Assembly (NCBI GenBank): GCA_017556805.1
Contig: JAFYMC010000037.1
Location: 1-44,869 of the forward strand
Direction of reading: 5' to 3'
Source: Lachnospiraceae bacterium
GTDB lineage: Bacteria; Bacillota; Clostridia; Lachnospirales; Lachnospiraceae
Length of the DNA stretch: 44,869 nt
Shown here piece after piece: positions 1 to 8,014 of the stretch. The translations under genes and the position numbers were made by a program. Each line of letters begins with the position of its first letter. Within the stretch, counting starts at the first letter, position 1. The notes below the pieces were generated by a model that saw nothing but the letters and a program-made list of their open reading frames with translations, was not told where the DNA came from and did not search any database.

Positions 1-1
1 C

Positions 2-199
2 ATGGCTAGATGTGCGGTTTGCGACAAGGGAGCCCTGTTTGGTATGCAGATTAGTCATTCCAGAAGCCAGGTTTCCGGAAGAGCTCATAAAATGTGGAAG
101 TCTAACATTAAGTCCGTTAAGGTTAAGGTTAACGGCGGCGCAAAGAAGATGTACGTATGTGCAGCTTGCTTAAGAGCCGGCAAGGTTGAGCGCGCTTAA
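2..199 (+). CDS. rpmB: 50S ribosomal protein L28
   Basis: Ribosomal protein L28 (bL28), a small basic component of the large ribosomal subunit. The 65-residue product starts MARCAVCDKG and contains the family's basic central stretch with SHSRSQVSGRAHK. It carries two CxxC pairs (Cys4/Cys7 and a CAAC near residue 53), so this is the zinc-binding form of L28. The ATG begins at the second base of the window, so the ribosome-binding site and promoter lie mostly outside. The length is normal and the gene ends in a clear terminator at 228-266. In Bacillus rpmB also sits beside the Asp23-like gene and yloV, as here. Confidence 0.97.
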   Translation: MARCAVCDKGALFGMQISHSRSQVSGRAHKMWKSNIKSVKVKVNGGAKKMYVCAACLRAGKVERA

Positions 200-227
200 T
201 TGATGCTCACATAGCGGAATGAATATT

Positions 228-266
228 AGGGATTTTGCAGGGCGGGTGTTTTGCAAAGTCCCTTTT
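228..266 (+). terminator. Intrinsic terminator of rpmB
   Basis: A 12-bp stem (AGGGATTTTGCA at 228-239 with TGCAAAGTCCCT at 252-263, one G-T pair) is followed by TTT. It lies about 30 bases after the rpmB stop and separates it from the convergent small gene at 279-416. Confidence 0.85.
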
Positions 267-278
267 CGCGTATGAGGC

Positions 279-416
279 CTAGCGACAAAACAGATGATAC
301 CCCAGTACAAGGAATAACACGATAAGTAAAACGGTGAGCAGGGCACTTCGCAGGAAAAAAGTCAGAAGCATGCCTACTGCAATCCAGAACAGTATAAAAC
401 CGACTACTTTTCGCAT
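279..416 (-). CDS. Small two-helix membrane protein, 45 residues, unknown function
   Basis: A short minus-strand gene convergent with rpmB. Its ATG is at 416-414 and it ends TAG at 281-279. An AAGGAG box lies 6 bases before the start on the minus strand, at 422-427. The product begins MRKVVGFILFWIAVGM and is almost wholly hydrophobic: one helix at about residues 5-22 and a second at about 26-42, with Arg23 between them and a terminal Cys-Arg. No catalytic motif is visible, and I do not recognise a named family. The good ribosome site, clean two-helix pattern and fit between two terminator/promoter regions argue for a real gene. The alternative, a chance hydrophobic frame, is less likely. Confidence 0.65.
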   Translation of the reverse strand: MRKVVGFILFWIAVGMLLTFFLRSALLTVLLIVLFLVLGYHLFCR

Positions 417-495
417 GAAATCTCCTTAAAAGCCCTGATTTAGTACAGGATATGCAGGATTTTTACATGTGTTCTCGGTTTTTTTGAAAAATAGG

Positions 496-524
496 TTCAC
501 TTTTTAGTAAAAATGAGGTATACT
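496..524 (+). promoter_or_regulatory. Sigma-A-type promoter of the Asp23-family gene
   Basis: TTCACT (496-501), a 17-base spacer and TATACT (519-524), followed by a leader of roughly 45 bases to the ATG at 578. The ribosome site AAAGGAGGGG is at about 561-570. Confidence 0.6.
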
Positions 525-577
525 AGAATAGATACATAATCCTAGGACATAGGAAATGGGTAAAAGGAGGGGTAATA

Positions 578-934
578 ATGAACGCTACGATGAATACGGA
601 ACTCGGAAATGTGGTAATCGATACCGAGGTAATTGCGAAGTATGCAGGTTCTGCTGCGGTAGAGTGCTTCGGTGTGGTCGGTATGGCAGCGGTTAACGTG
701 AAGGACGGTATCGCAAAGCTTCTTCGCAGAGAGAGTCTGAACAGAGGCGTGAATATTACGGTAAACGATAATAAGATTACGGTTGATTTTCATATTATTG
801 TTTCTTACGGTGTGAGTATTTCCGCAGTGGCTGATAATCTGGTCAGCAATGTGCGGTACAAGATTGAAGAATTCTCCGGTCTTCCGGTAGAAAAGATTAA
901 TATCTATGTAGAGGGTGTCAGAGTCATTGATTAG
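578..934 (+). CDS. Asp23/Gls24 family envelope-stress protein
   Basis: A 118-residue member of the Asp23/Gls24 (DUF322, YloU-like) family. Staphylococcal Asp23 is membrane-associated and linked to the cell-envelope stress response. The family pattern is visible: GNVVIDTEVIAKYAG near the N-terminus, a central valine-rich core, HIIVSYGVSISAVADNL, and the C-terminal VEKINIYVEGVRV. A strong ribosome site precedes the ATG. A yloV-like gene follows after 35 bases, which is the yloU-yloV order of Bacillus, so the two are probably co-transcribed. The exact cellular role is not deducible from sequence. Confidence 0.93.
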   Translation: MNATMNTELGNVVIDTEVIAKYAGSAAVECFGVVGMAAVNVKDGIAKLLRRESLNRGVNITVNDNKITVDFHIIVSYGVSISAVADNLVSNVRYKIEEFSGLPVEKINIYVEGVRVID

Positions 935-969
935 AAATGATGCATTCTATGCATGAAGGAGGATAAACG

Positions 970-2643
970 GTGAGTATGATGACGATTGATGCGGGTATGG
1001 TTCAAAAGTGTTTTCTTTCGGGAGCTAAGCGCATCGAGGCTAATAAAGAGTATATCAATGAATTAAATGTATTTCCGGTTCCGGACGGTGATACGGGTAC
1101 CAACATGACGCTTACGATTATGTCTGCGGCAAAGGATGTTGCGGCTCTTGAGAATCCGTCCATGGAGCAGGTTTGTAAGGCTATTTCAGGAGGTTCCCTG
1201 CGTGGAGCAAGAGGTAATTCCGGTGTTATTCTGTCTCAGCTGTTCCGTGGTTTTACGAAGGAATTAAAGGAGCAGAAGGATGTAAGTGTAACGGTGCTTG
1301 CGGCAGCCTTTGAACGTGCGGTGGAGACGGCGTATAAGGCAGTTATGAAGCCGAAGGAAGGTACGATTCTGACCGTTGCAAGAGGTGGTGCGGAGCGTGC
1401 GAGACAGCTGGCAGACGAGGGTACCACGGATGTTCTTGCGTTTGCGGAAGAGATTGTCGCACATATGAAGGAGGTTCTGGATATTACTCCGGAGCTTTTA
1501 CCGGTATTAAAGGAAGCGGGAGTGGTGGACTCCGGCGGACAGGGACTTCTTACTATTATGGAAGGTGTTCTGGATGCTTTAAACGGCAAGGAAACGGATT
1601 TTACCCTTACGGTATCGGCTCCGAGTACGAAGGCAGCAACCGGTGCGGCAAACGACAACATTTCCACAGCGGATATTAAGTTCGGCTATTGTACCGAGTT
1701 CATTATTATGGTGGAGAAGCACTATGATATGGATGAGGAGTTAAAGTTTAAGGCTTATCTGGAATCCATCGGTGATTCTATCGTTGTGGTTTCCGATGAG
1801 GATATTGTAAAGGTGCATGTACACACCAACGATCCGGGTCTTGCGATTCAGAAGGCGTTAACCTACGGTTCTTTGACGAAGATGAAGATCGATAACATGC
1901 GTGAGGAACATAACGAGCGAGTGATTCAAGGAGCAAGCCAGGCTCAGCCGGCAGAAGAGAAGCCGGTAGAGAAGGCACCGCGCAAGCCGTTCGGATTTGT
2001 AACGGTTTCCATCGGCGAGGGTCTCAATGAGATTTTCAAGGGAATCGGTGCAGATTATATCATCGAGGGCGGCCAGACCATGAACCCGTCCACCGAGGAT
2101 ATGTTAACTGCCATTGAAAATGTAAATGCGGATACGATTTATATTTTACCGAACAACTCCAATATCATTCTTGCGGCAGAGCAGGCAGCAAGCCTTACGG
2201 AGGATAAGGAGATTGTGGTGATTCCGTCCAAGACCGTTCCGCAGGGAATTACGGCATTGATTAATTTCATGCCGGATAAGTCTGTAGAGGACAATACCAA
2301 GCGTATGACCGAAGAGATGCAGAATGTAAAGACCGGTCAGGTGACCTATGCGGTTCGGGATACGTCCATGGACGGCAAGGAGATTAAAGCCGGAGATTAC
2401 ATGGGTATCGGTGATAAGACCATTCTTTCCGTCGGTGGGGATATTGCGGATGTTACGTTTGAACTTCTGGAATCCCTGATGGATGAGGATTCCGAACTGG
2501 TAAGTCTTTACTACGGTCAGGACATGACGGAAAAGGAAGCAAATGCACTTGCCGATAGAGTGATGGAAGCATATCCGGACGTAGAGGTAGAGGTACATCC
2601 GGGAGGACAGCCGATTTACTATTACGTACTTTCGGTGGAATAA
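970..2643 (+). CDS. yloV: DAK2-domain fatty acid kinase-like protein (FakA/YloV family)
   Basis: The 557-residue protein has an N-terminal DhaL/DAK2 nucleotide-binding domain (about 10-205) with the diagnostic PDGDTGTN (38-45), RGNSGVILSQ (81-90) and DSGGQGL (187-193) motifs. These hold the Mg-ATP site. A charged linker near residue 320 (EEKPVEKAPRK) leads to a C-terminal Dak1_2-type domain. In Staphylococcus this family (FakA) phosphorylates fatty acids presented by DegV/FakB proteins, and I infer the same role here. No fakB is in the window. Translation probably begins at GTG 970, because AAGGAGGA at 956-963 is correctly spaced; ATG 976 is the alternative. Confidence 0.9.
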   Translation: MSMMTIDAGMVQKCFLSGAKRIEANKEYINELNVFPVPDGDTGTNMTLTIMSAAKDVAALENPSMEQVCKAISGGSLRGARGNSGVILSQLFRGFTKELKEQKDVSVTVLAAAFERAVETAYKAVMKPKEGTILTVARGGAERARQLADEGTTDVLAFAEEIVAHMKEVLDITPELLPVLKEAGVVDSGGQGLLTIMEGVLDALNGKETDFTLTVSAPSTKAATGAANDNISTADIKFGYCTEFIIMVEKHYDMDEELKFKAYLESIGDSIVVVSDEDIVKVHVHTNDPGLAIQKALTYGSLTKMKIDNMREEHNERVIQGASQAQPAEEKPVEKAPRKPFGFVTVSIGEGLNEIFKGIGADYIIEGGQTMNPSTEDMLTAIENVNADTIYILPNNSNIILAAEQAASLTEDKEIVVIPSKTVPQGITALINFMPDKSVEDNTKRMTEEMQNVKTGQVTYAVRDTSMDGKEIKAGDYMGIGDKTILSVGGDIADVTFELLESLMDEDSELVSLYYGQDMTEKEANALADRVMEAYPDVEVEVHPGGQPIYYYVLSVE

Positions 2644-2698
2644 TACGGACAATGCACGAAATGTGTTTGTCATAGATGAAAATTAGGAGGATAATACA

Positions 2699-3106
2699 AT
2701 GGAAAAGACAAAGTTGGGAATTTCTGTAGCTTTATTCAGTGCGCTTACCTTTTTATGCGGGTATCTCGGAATTACTGCATTAGTATTGGTAGCAGGCTAC
2801 ATCTTACTTCGCGAGGAGAATAAGTCCTTAAAGAAGGCTGCGGTAGGTACGATTGTACTGTATCTTGCATTTGCTGCATTGGGCATTTGTGTCGGCCTCT
2901 TGAGCAATTTCTTCGGCCTGGTTAACTTCGGTGGTTGGATGTACGGTACCACGATGTATACAATTACCAACGGTTTCACTTCTACCTTAAGCACTCTTTT
3001 GGATATTGCAGAGAAGGTAGTATACGGCTTATTGGCATTGTTCGCATTACTCGGTAAGGAAGTTAAGATTCCGGTAATCGATAAGTTCGTAGAGAAGCAT
3101 TTCTAA
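2699..3106 (+). CDS. Small integral membrane protein, unknown function
   Basis: A 135-residue hydrophobic protein with three likely membrane segments (about 6-37, 48-75 and 105-120). A charged loop EENKSLKKA lies after the first, and the tail VIDKFVEKHF is polar. The first segment may be a helical hairpin, since it holds 32 apolar residues with a Gly-Tyr-Leu-Gly turn. A TTAGGAGG ribosome site ends about 8 bases before the ATG. It sits 55 bases after the yloV-like gene, ahead of a strong terminator, so it is probably the last gene of that operon. I do not recognise the family. Confidence 0.8.
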   Translation: MEKTKLGISVALFSALTFLCGYLGITALVLVAGYILLREENKSLKKAAVGTIVLYLAFAALGICVGLLSNFFGLVNFGGWMYGTTMYTITNGFTSTLSTLLDIAEKVVYGLLALFALLGKEVKIPVIDKFVEKHF

Positions 3107-3123
3107 GAAGAACGATAAAGTAC

Positions 3124-3159
3124 GAGGGGCTGTCGCACGCCGTGCGGGAGCCCCTCTTT
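3124..3159 (+). terminator. Intrinsic terminator after the small membrane protein
   Basis: GAGGGGCT (3124-3131) pairs with AGCCCCTC (3149-3156). An internal CGCACG/CGTGCG pairing extends the stem, and TTT follows. Confidence 0.85.
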
Positions 3160-3232
3160 CATGCAGGTAAAGTGAGCGCGAAGCGAAATGCTTACACGAA
3201 AGAAACGAAATGCGGATGCGCCTACGACCGAG
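3157..3232 (+). repeat. Dispersed intergenic element, short copy
   Basis: Begins in the T-run of the preceding terminator and ends shortly before the recG ribosome site. Its first 21 bases match 39499-39519 at 19 positions, and its last 15 (3218-3232) match 39573-39587 at 14 positions. Between them is the self-complementary pair CTTTCATG / CACGAAAG. The spacing differs between copies, so this is a modular repeat rather than a simple duplication. No protein-coding function is evident; the reading frame through it into recG is open by chance. Confidence 0.55.
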
Positions 3233-3261
3233 TGGCAAATAATATTGAAAGGGGGGACGGG

Positions 3262-5301
3262 ATGCGACGAACAGATAACATTACCTGTATCAAGGGAATC
3301 GGAGATAAGACAGCTAAGCTTTTGCAGAAGCTTGATGTGGTGACGGTAGGTGATTTGCTTTCCTTTTATCCGCGAAACTATGAGACCTATGAGCTTCCGA
3401 TCCCAATCGGAGAGTTAAAGGAAGGAAAAATCGCCACGATTGAAGCATCGGTTATCAAAAGTGCGGATGTGACCCGATATCGGAATTTGCAAGTCCTGAC
3501 CTGCGTGGTAAAGGATCCCTCCGGCAGTATGAAGCTGACCTGGTATAACCAGCCGTATATGAAGAATCAGTTGACTATGGGGACCAGACATTTATTCCGG
3601 GGGAAAGTTGTACGGAAAAAGGGTGCTCTTGTCTTGGAACAGCCGAAAAAATATACCCGTGAGGAGTACGGAAGGCTGCTAAAGGTGCTGCAACCGGTAT
3701 ACAGTCTGACGGAGGGCCTTCGAAACGGTATTATTTCAAAGGCCGTAACGGCGGCTTTGGCTGAATGCGAACGGGAGCCGGAGCGTTTGCCGGCGAAGAT
3801 AGCAAAGGCCCATGATCTTATTTCCCATCGTGCGGCGGTAGAAGAGATTCATTTTCCGAAAAGCATGGAGACATTAACCGAGGCGAGACGCCGGTTGGTA
3901 TTCGAGGAGTTTTTCCGGTTTATGTTGCTTCTGTCTCACCATAAGGAACAGAAGGGGAAGGAAATCAATCATTGTCCGATACGGAACACAGAGACCTGCG
4001 AGCAGTTAATTGCGGCGCTTCCTTACGAATTGACCGGTGCCCAGAAGAAGGTTTGGGAGGAAATCAAGAAGGATATGGCGGGTGGAGGAACCATGGCCCG
4101 TTTGGTACAGGGAGATGTAGGCTCCGGTAAGACCATTCTTGCCATGCTTTCCATGCTGTCGGCAGTGTCGTCGGGCTATCAGGCAGCATTGATGGCACCG
4201 ACAGAAGTACTGGCCAGACAGCATATGGCGGATGCGGTGGCATTGTTTTCGCAGTTTGGGGTAAGATGCGCCTTGCTGACCGGTTCCATGACCGAAACGC
4301 AGAAAAAGAAAGCCAGACAGGAAATTGCTGCAGGAGAAGCGGATATTATTATCGGAACCCAGGCGTTGTTTCAGGAAAAGGTGGAATATCAAAAGCTCGG
4401 TCTGGTTATTACGGATGAGCAGCACCGGTTCGGGGTACGGCAAAGAGAATTGTTCTCCGAAAAGGGAGTACATCCGCACATTCTGGTAATGAGTGCTACA
4501 CCGATTCCGCGGACGTTGGCAATTATTTTATACGGCGATTTGGATATTTCGATTGTGGATGAATTACCGAAAGGAAGAAAACCGATTAAAAATTGTGTGG
4601 TAGGTACGGGCTACCGGGATACCGCCCATCGCTTTATCAGGAAGCAGATTGATGCGGGACGACAAGCTTATGTGATTTGCGCCATGGTGGAGGATTCCGA
4701 GACTACGGAGGCAGAAAATGTCCTGGACTATACGGAGACGCTGCGGGAGGCCTTGGGAGCGGACATTTGCGTGGAGTATCTGCACGGAAAGATGGCGGCA
4801 AAGGAAAAGACTGCGAGGATGAATCGGTTTGCGGAGGGCGAAATTAAAGTACTGGTGTCCACCACAGTTGTTGAGGTGGGCGTGAATGTGCCCAATGCCA
4901 CGGTTATGATGATTGAAAATGCGGAACGGTTCGGTCTAGCGCAGCTTCATCAGCTTCGCGGACGTGTGGGCAGAGGAGATGCGGAGTCCTATTGCATTAT
5001 GATCAGCTCCTCCGATGCACCGGAGACGATGGAACGGTTGGAGATTTTAAATAAATCCAACGACGGTTTCTTTATTGCGGGAGAGGATTTGCGGCTCAGG
5101 GGACCGGGAGACTTGTTCGGCATCCGGCAAAGCGGTGAGCTGGAGTTTTCCATCGGTGATATTTATACCGATGCGGCCTTGTTAAAAGAGGTCAGCGATA
5201 CCGTAAACGGGTTAAGTAAAAAGGAGACAGAGGAACTGTATCGTACGTGGTTTTCGGAGGAGGTTTCGGGAAGGATACGCGATATGGCCGAGTCGATTTA
5301 A
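3262..5301 (+). CDS. recG: ATP-dependent DNA helicase RecG
   Basis: RecG remodels stalled replication forks and branches Holliday-type junctions. The 679-residue product has the N-terminal wedge/OB domain, then the superfamily 2 helicase core: Walker A GDVGSGKT (about 284-291), the RecG-typical DEQH box (about 385), MSATPIPRTLA, and the late motif QLRGRVGRG (about 562-570). A longer in-frame start at 3142 is rejected, because the extra 40 residues are encoded by the repeat element at 3157-3232. ATG 3262 has AAAGGGGGG just upstream and gives the normal family length. A terminator follows the stop immediately. Confidence 0.97.
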   Translation: MRRTDNITCIKGIGDKTAKLLQKLDVVTVGDLLSFYPRNYETYELPIPIGELKEGKIATIEASVIKSADVTRYRNLQVLTCVVKDPSGSMKLTWYNQPYMKNQLTMGTRHLFRGKVVRKKGALVLEQPKKYTREEYGRLLKVLQPVYSLTEGLRNGIISKAVTAALAECEREPERLPAKIAKAHDLISHRAAVEEIHFPKSMETLTEARRRLVFEEFFRFMLLLSHHKEQKGKEINHCPIRNTETCEQLIAALPYELTGAQKKVWEEIKKDMAGGGTMARLVQGDVGSGKTILAMLSMLSAVSSGYQAALMAPTEVLARQHMADAVALFSQFGVRCALLTGSMTETQKKKARQEIAAGEADIIIGTQALFQEKVEYQKLGLVITDEQHRFGVRQRELFSEKGVHPHILVMSATPIPRTLAIILYGDLDISIVDELPKGRKPIKNCVVGTGYRDTAHRFIRKQIDAGRQAYVICAMVEDSETTEAENVLDYTETLREALGADICVEYLHGKMAAKEKTARMNRFAEGEIKVLVSTTVVEVGVNVPNATVMMIENAERFGLAQLHQLRGRVGRGDAESYCIMISSSDAPETMERLEILNKSNDGFFIAGEDLRLRGPGDLFGIRQSGELEFSIGDIYTDAALLKEVSDTVNGLSKKETEELYRTWFSEEVSGRIRDMAESI

Positions 5302-5329
5302 AAAAACATGGCAAGTGCCATGTTTTTTT
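5301..5329 (+). terminator. Intrinsic terminator of recG
   Basis: ACATGGCA (5306-5313) and TGCCATGT (5316-5323) form the stem, flanked by A and T runs. It starts at the last base of the recG stop codon; the A/T runs would make it bidirectional. Confidence 0.9.
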
Positions 5330-5372
5330 GTTATGGAATATTGACGAGATTCTTTGCTTTTTCAATATTTTC

Positions 5373-5401
5373 CTTTTCTTTTTTGAAAAATGTGGTATAC
5401 T
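5373..5401 (+). promoter_or_regulatory. Probable promoter of the AAA+/glycan operon
   Basis: TATACT at 5396-5401 is a good -10 box. The 17-base spacer position gives only a poor -35 (CTTTTC, 5373-5378). The spacer TTTTTTGAAAAATGTGG is nearly identical to the one upstream of the cobalamin riboswitch (35671-35687). Confidence 0.45.
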
Positions 5402-5450
5402 TATTATGTGACTTTATGCGCACGAATCAAGGAGAGAAAGGAGCGGTAAC

Positions 5451-7052
5451 ATGCAGAGGCAGTATTCCAATGAACAACTTCATCGGATTGCGGGAGACAA
5501 TTACCGTCTTCTTTCGGAATATTGTGGGGAGCTTGACAGAGAAGGCTATTTTTCCGATGCGGGGAAGGTTTTGCATTTGTCGATAGATGAGGTGCTGGAT
5601 TTATACATACAGTCCCTGATGGTGCAGTTTTTGGTGTTCGGCAAGCGGTTAAACGAAGAGGAAGTATTGTTTGCCGCAGGATTGACCGGACAGGACATGT
5701 TAGGGCTTCGGGCAGCTTGGATTGCGGGAGATTTAAGCGATGCAGTCAGCCGTTCCGCGAAGTTTTTGGAGGCACCGCCGATTCTTCTCCAGTTACTTTG
5801 CTTAAGAGATCAGAAAAAGCATATCGGTGTGACCGGGCTGTTTTTTGATTCTCTCTTAAATGTGATGATTTGTCTGTCGTATCTGAATGAGGTAAGAGAT
5901 ACGAATGTATCAAAGTTTATCGGGTTGTATTTTGACAAGGTGGCGGTATTTTTGGAAAACCGGGAGGAGGAATCCCGTACGGTGGACGGAAAATACATAT
6001 TCAAGAAGCTGTGTTCGGGAAATCTTACCGAAGGTTGCCGGATGCTTAGGGAGGCGGGAGATGATTTTTCCACCTATAAGAGTACGTATTTTTACTACCG
6101 GCAGAGTACCGGGGCCGCGGTGGCGACGGAGCGCCTGAATGAACAAAGCGACCGGGAAGAGGAAACACCGGGGTATCTGCCGGATGCATTGGCGGATGCG
6201 GCGGAAGAAGCGGTAGAGAGCATGAAGGAGAAAAAGGCAGAGGCGGAAATCGACCGGCTGACGGAGCAGCTTGCCCGTATGGTAGGGTTGTCTGCGGTAA
6301 AGGAAGAGATTCGCTCCCTGATTAATTTAATAAAAGTGAAAAAACTGCGGGAAAAGTATAAGCTTCCGCAGATGAATATGTCATACCACATGGTGTTTAC
6401 CGGCAGCCCGGGCACCGGAAAGACGACGGTGGCTCGTTTGGTGGCACAGATTTACAGAGAGTTGGGGATTTTGAGTAAAGGTACCCTGACAGAGACGGAT
6501 CGTTCCGGTCTTGTAGCCGGCTATGTGGGACAGACGGCGCTTAAGGTAAAGGAAACGGTGGAACGGGCATTGGGCGGAGTGTTGTTTATCGATGAAGCCT
6601 ATGCACTGGCACCGGAGCACGCCACCAACGATTTCGGAGGAGAGGCCATCGATACGCTGGTAAAGCTGATGGAGGACCACAGAGACGATTTGGTCATTAT
6701 TGTTGCGGGCTATACGGATGAGATGCAACGCTTTTTGAAGGCAAATACGGGTTTGCAGTCCCGGTTTAACAAGTATATTACCTTTGAGGATTATTCGAAG
6801 GAAGAGCTCTTGGCTATTTTGGACTCCATGGCGGCGGAGGCGGGCTTTTGTTTGACCGACGGCGCACGGACAAAAGTGCGGGAGATGTTAGATGCAATGG
6901 ACGAGGCTGCCCGGAAGGACTTTGGCAATGCCAGAGGAATCCGGAATTTGTTTGAACGTCTGGTCAGCAACCAGGCAAATCGAATTATTGCGTACAATGC
7001 GCAGTCCATCAAGGATATTACCGTGCTGACGGAAGAGGATGTGACTGTGTAG
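5451..7052 (+). CDS. AAA+ ATPase of the SpoVK/CbbX type with a unique N-terminal region
   Basis: The 533-residue protein has an N-terminal helical region (about 1-215) that I do not recognise, a charged linker (about 220-280), and a C-terminal AAA+ module. The module shows Walker A GSPGTGKTT (about 318-326), the pore/arm segment SGLVAGYVGQTA, Walker B LFIDEAYAL (about 377-385), and the sensor region VIIVAGYTDEM. This arrangement is typical of SpoVK and the rubisco activase CbbX, which remodel protein complexes. No rubisco gene is present, so a sporulation- or envelope-related remodelling role is more plausible. The ribosome site AAAGGAG lies upstream of ATG 5451. It is the first gene of a tight operon continuing into glycan synthesis. 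Confidence 0.85.
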   Translation: MQRQYSNEQLHRIAGDNYRLLSEYCGELDREGYFSDAGKVLHLSIDEVLDLYIQSLMVQFLVFGKRLNEEEVLFAAGLTGQDMLGLRAAWIAGDLSDAVSRSAKFLEAPPILLQLLCLRDQKKHIGVTGLFFDSLLNVMICLSYLNEVRDTNVSKFIGLYFDKVAVFLENREEESRTVDGKYIFKKLCSGNLTEGCRMLREAGDDFSTYKSTYFYYRQSTGAAVATERLNEQSDREEETPGYLPDALADAAEEAVESMKEKKAEAEIDRLTEQLARMVGLSAVKEEIRSLINLIKVKKLREKYKLPQMNMSYHMVFTGSPGTGKTTVARLVAQIYRELGILSKGTLTETDRSGLVAGYVGQTALKVKETVERALGGVLFIDEAYALAPEHATNDFGGEAIDTLVKLMEDHRDDLVIIVAGYTDEMQRFLKANTGLQSRFNKYITFEDYSKEELLAILDSMAAEAGFCLTDGARTKVREMLDAMDEAARKDFGNARGIRNLFERLVSNQANRIIAYNAQSIKDITVLTEEDVTV

Positions 7053-7062
7053 AGGAGGATTT

Positions 7063-8013
7063 ATGGAAGGTGAATTGCAAAAGCGGGTTTCCATTGTGGT
7101 GCCGGTGTATAACGAAGCGGCCCATATTCGGACATCCATGGCTTGTGTAGGAAAAATATGTGAAGATGCGGCAATTCCCTATGAGTTGGTGCTGGTGGAC
7201 GATGGGTCCAAGGACGAATCCTGGGCTATTATCAGCAGCATGGCAAAGGAAGATGAGCGTGTAACGGCAGTACGCCTTTCCAGAAACTTCGGAAAGGAGC
7301 CGGCTCTTTGTGCAGGACTCGATGCGGCATCCGGAGATGCGGTCATTGTTATGGATGCGGATTTACAACATCCGCCGGAGTTTATTCCGGAGATGGTGCG
7401 CCTTTGGAAGGAGGGTGCCGAGGTGGTAGAGGGCGTGAAGTCTTCCAGAGGGAAGGAAAAGCGTACTTACCGCTTTTGTGCCAAGCTGTTTTACGGTATG
7501 ATCAATAAAGCCACCGGCATAGATTTTGACAATGCATCGGACTTTAAGCTCCTGGACCGGAAGGTGGTAGAGGCGATGAAGCAGATGCCGGAGCGTATGA
7601 CCTTCTTTCGGGGCATGTCGGCATGGGTCGGCTTTGAGCGGAAGAGCTTTGAATTTGAAGTGGCGGAACGTGTGAACGGTGCGTCCAAGTGGTCCTTAAA
7701 GCGTCTGATTACACTGGCGGTAACGGCGGTGACTTCTTATACATCCGCGCCTCTTCACTGTATTACCGTGCTTGGCTTTGTCATGTTTATCGGAGCGATT
7801 ATTCTGGGCATCCAGACCTTGTACATGAAGATTGCAGGTTATGCGCAGGATGGTTTTACTACCGTGATTTTGTTACTTCTGTTAATCGGCAGTATGATTA
7901 TGATCAGTCTCGGTATTATCGGACTGTACCTGATGAAGATATATCATGAAATAAAGGGAAGACCACGCTATCTGACCTCGCGGGTCATCCGTGGAAAAGA
8001 GGAGGAAAAGTAG
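7063..8013 (+). CDS. GtrB/DPM1-like family 2 glycosyltransferase with C-terminal membrane anchor
   Basis: Proteins of this type move a sugar from a nucleotide donor onto a polyprenyl phosphate at the inner membrane face. The 316-residue product has a GT-A domain with VVPVYNEA at the start, DDGS (46-49), and the metal-binding DADLQHPPE (98-106). It ends with two membrane helices (about 225-260 and 268-295), the layout of bactoprenol glucosyltransferase GtrB. It begins 10 bases after the AAA+ gene with an AGAGGAGG ribosome site, and overlaps none of it. The lipid-linked sugar it makes would suit the GT-C-like membrane proteins encoded next; the sugar itself is not predictable. Confidence 0.92.
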   Translation: MEGELQKRVSIVVPVYNEAAHIRTSMACVGKICEDAAIPYELVLVDDGSKDESWAIISSMAKEDERVTAVRLSRNFGKEPALCAGLDAASGDAVIVMDADLQHPPEFIPEMVRLWKEGAEVVEGVKSSRGKEKRTYRFCAKLFYGMINKATGIDFDNASDFKLLDRKVVEAMKQMPERMTFFRGMSAWVGFERKSFEFEVAERVNGASKWSLKRLITLAVTAVTSYTSAPLHCITVLGFVMFIGAIILGIQTLYMKIAGYAQDGFTTVILLLLLIGSMIMISLGIIGLYLMKIYHEIKGRPRYLTSRVIRGKEEEK

Positions 8014-8014
8014 G

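Noticed and set aside
1236-1667. Minus-strand frame of 143 codons inside the yloV-like gene
   Set aside because: No ribosome site, serine/alanine-rich reading of the opposite strand, and fully covered by a gene with clear motifs.
3142-3261. N-terminal extension of RecG
   Set aside because: The extra 40 residues are encoded by a terminator loop and the repeat element, and the start has no ribosome site.
5308-5586. 92-codon frame starting in the recG terminator
   Set aside because: It begins inside the terminator and overlaps the start of the AAA+ gene in another frame.
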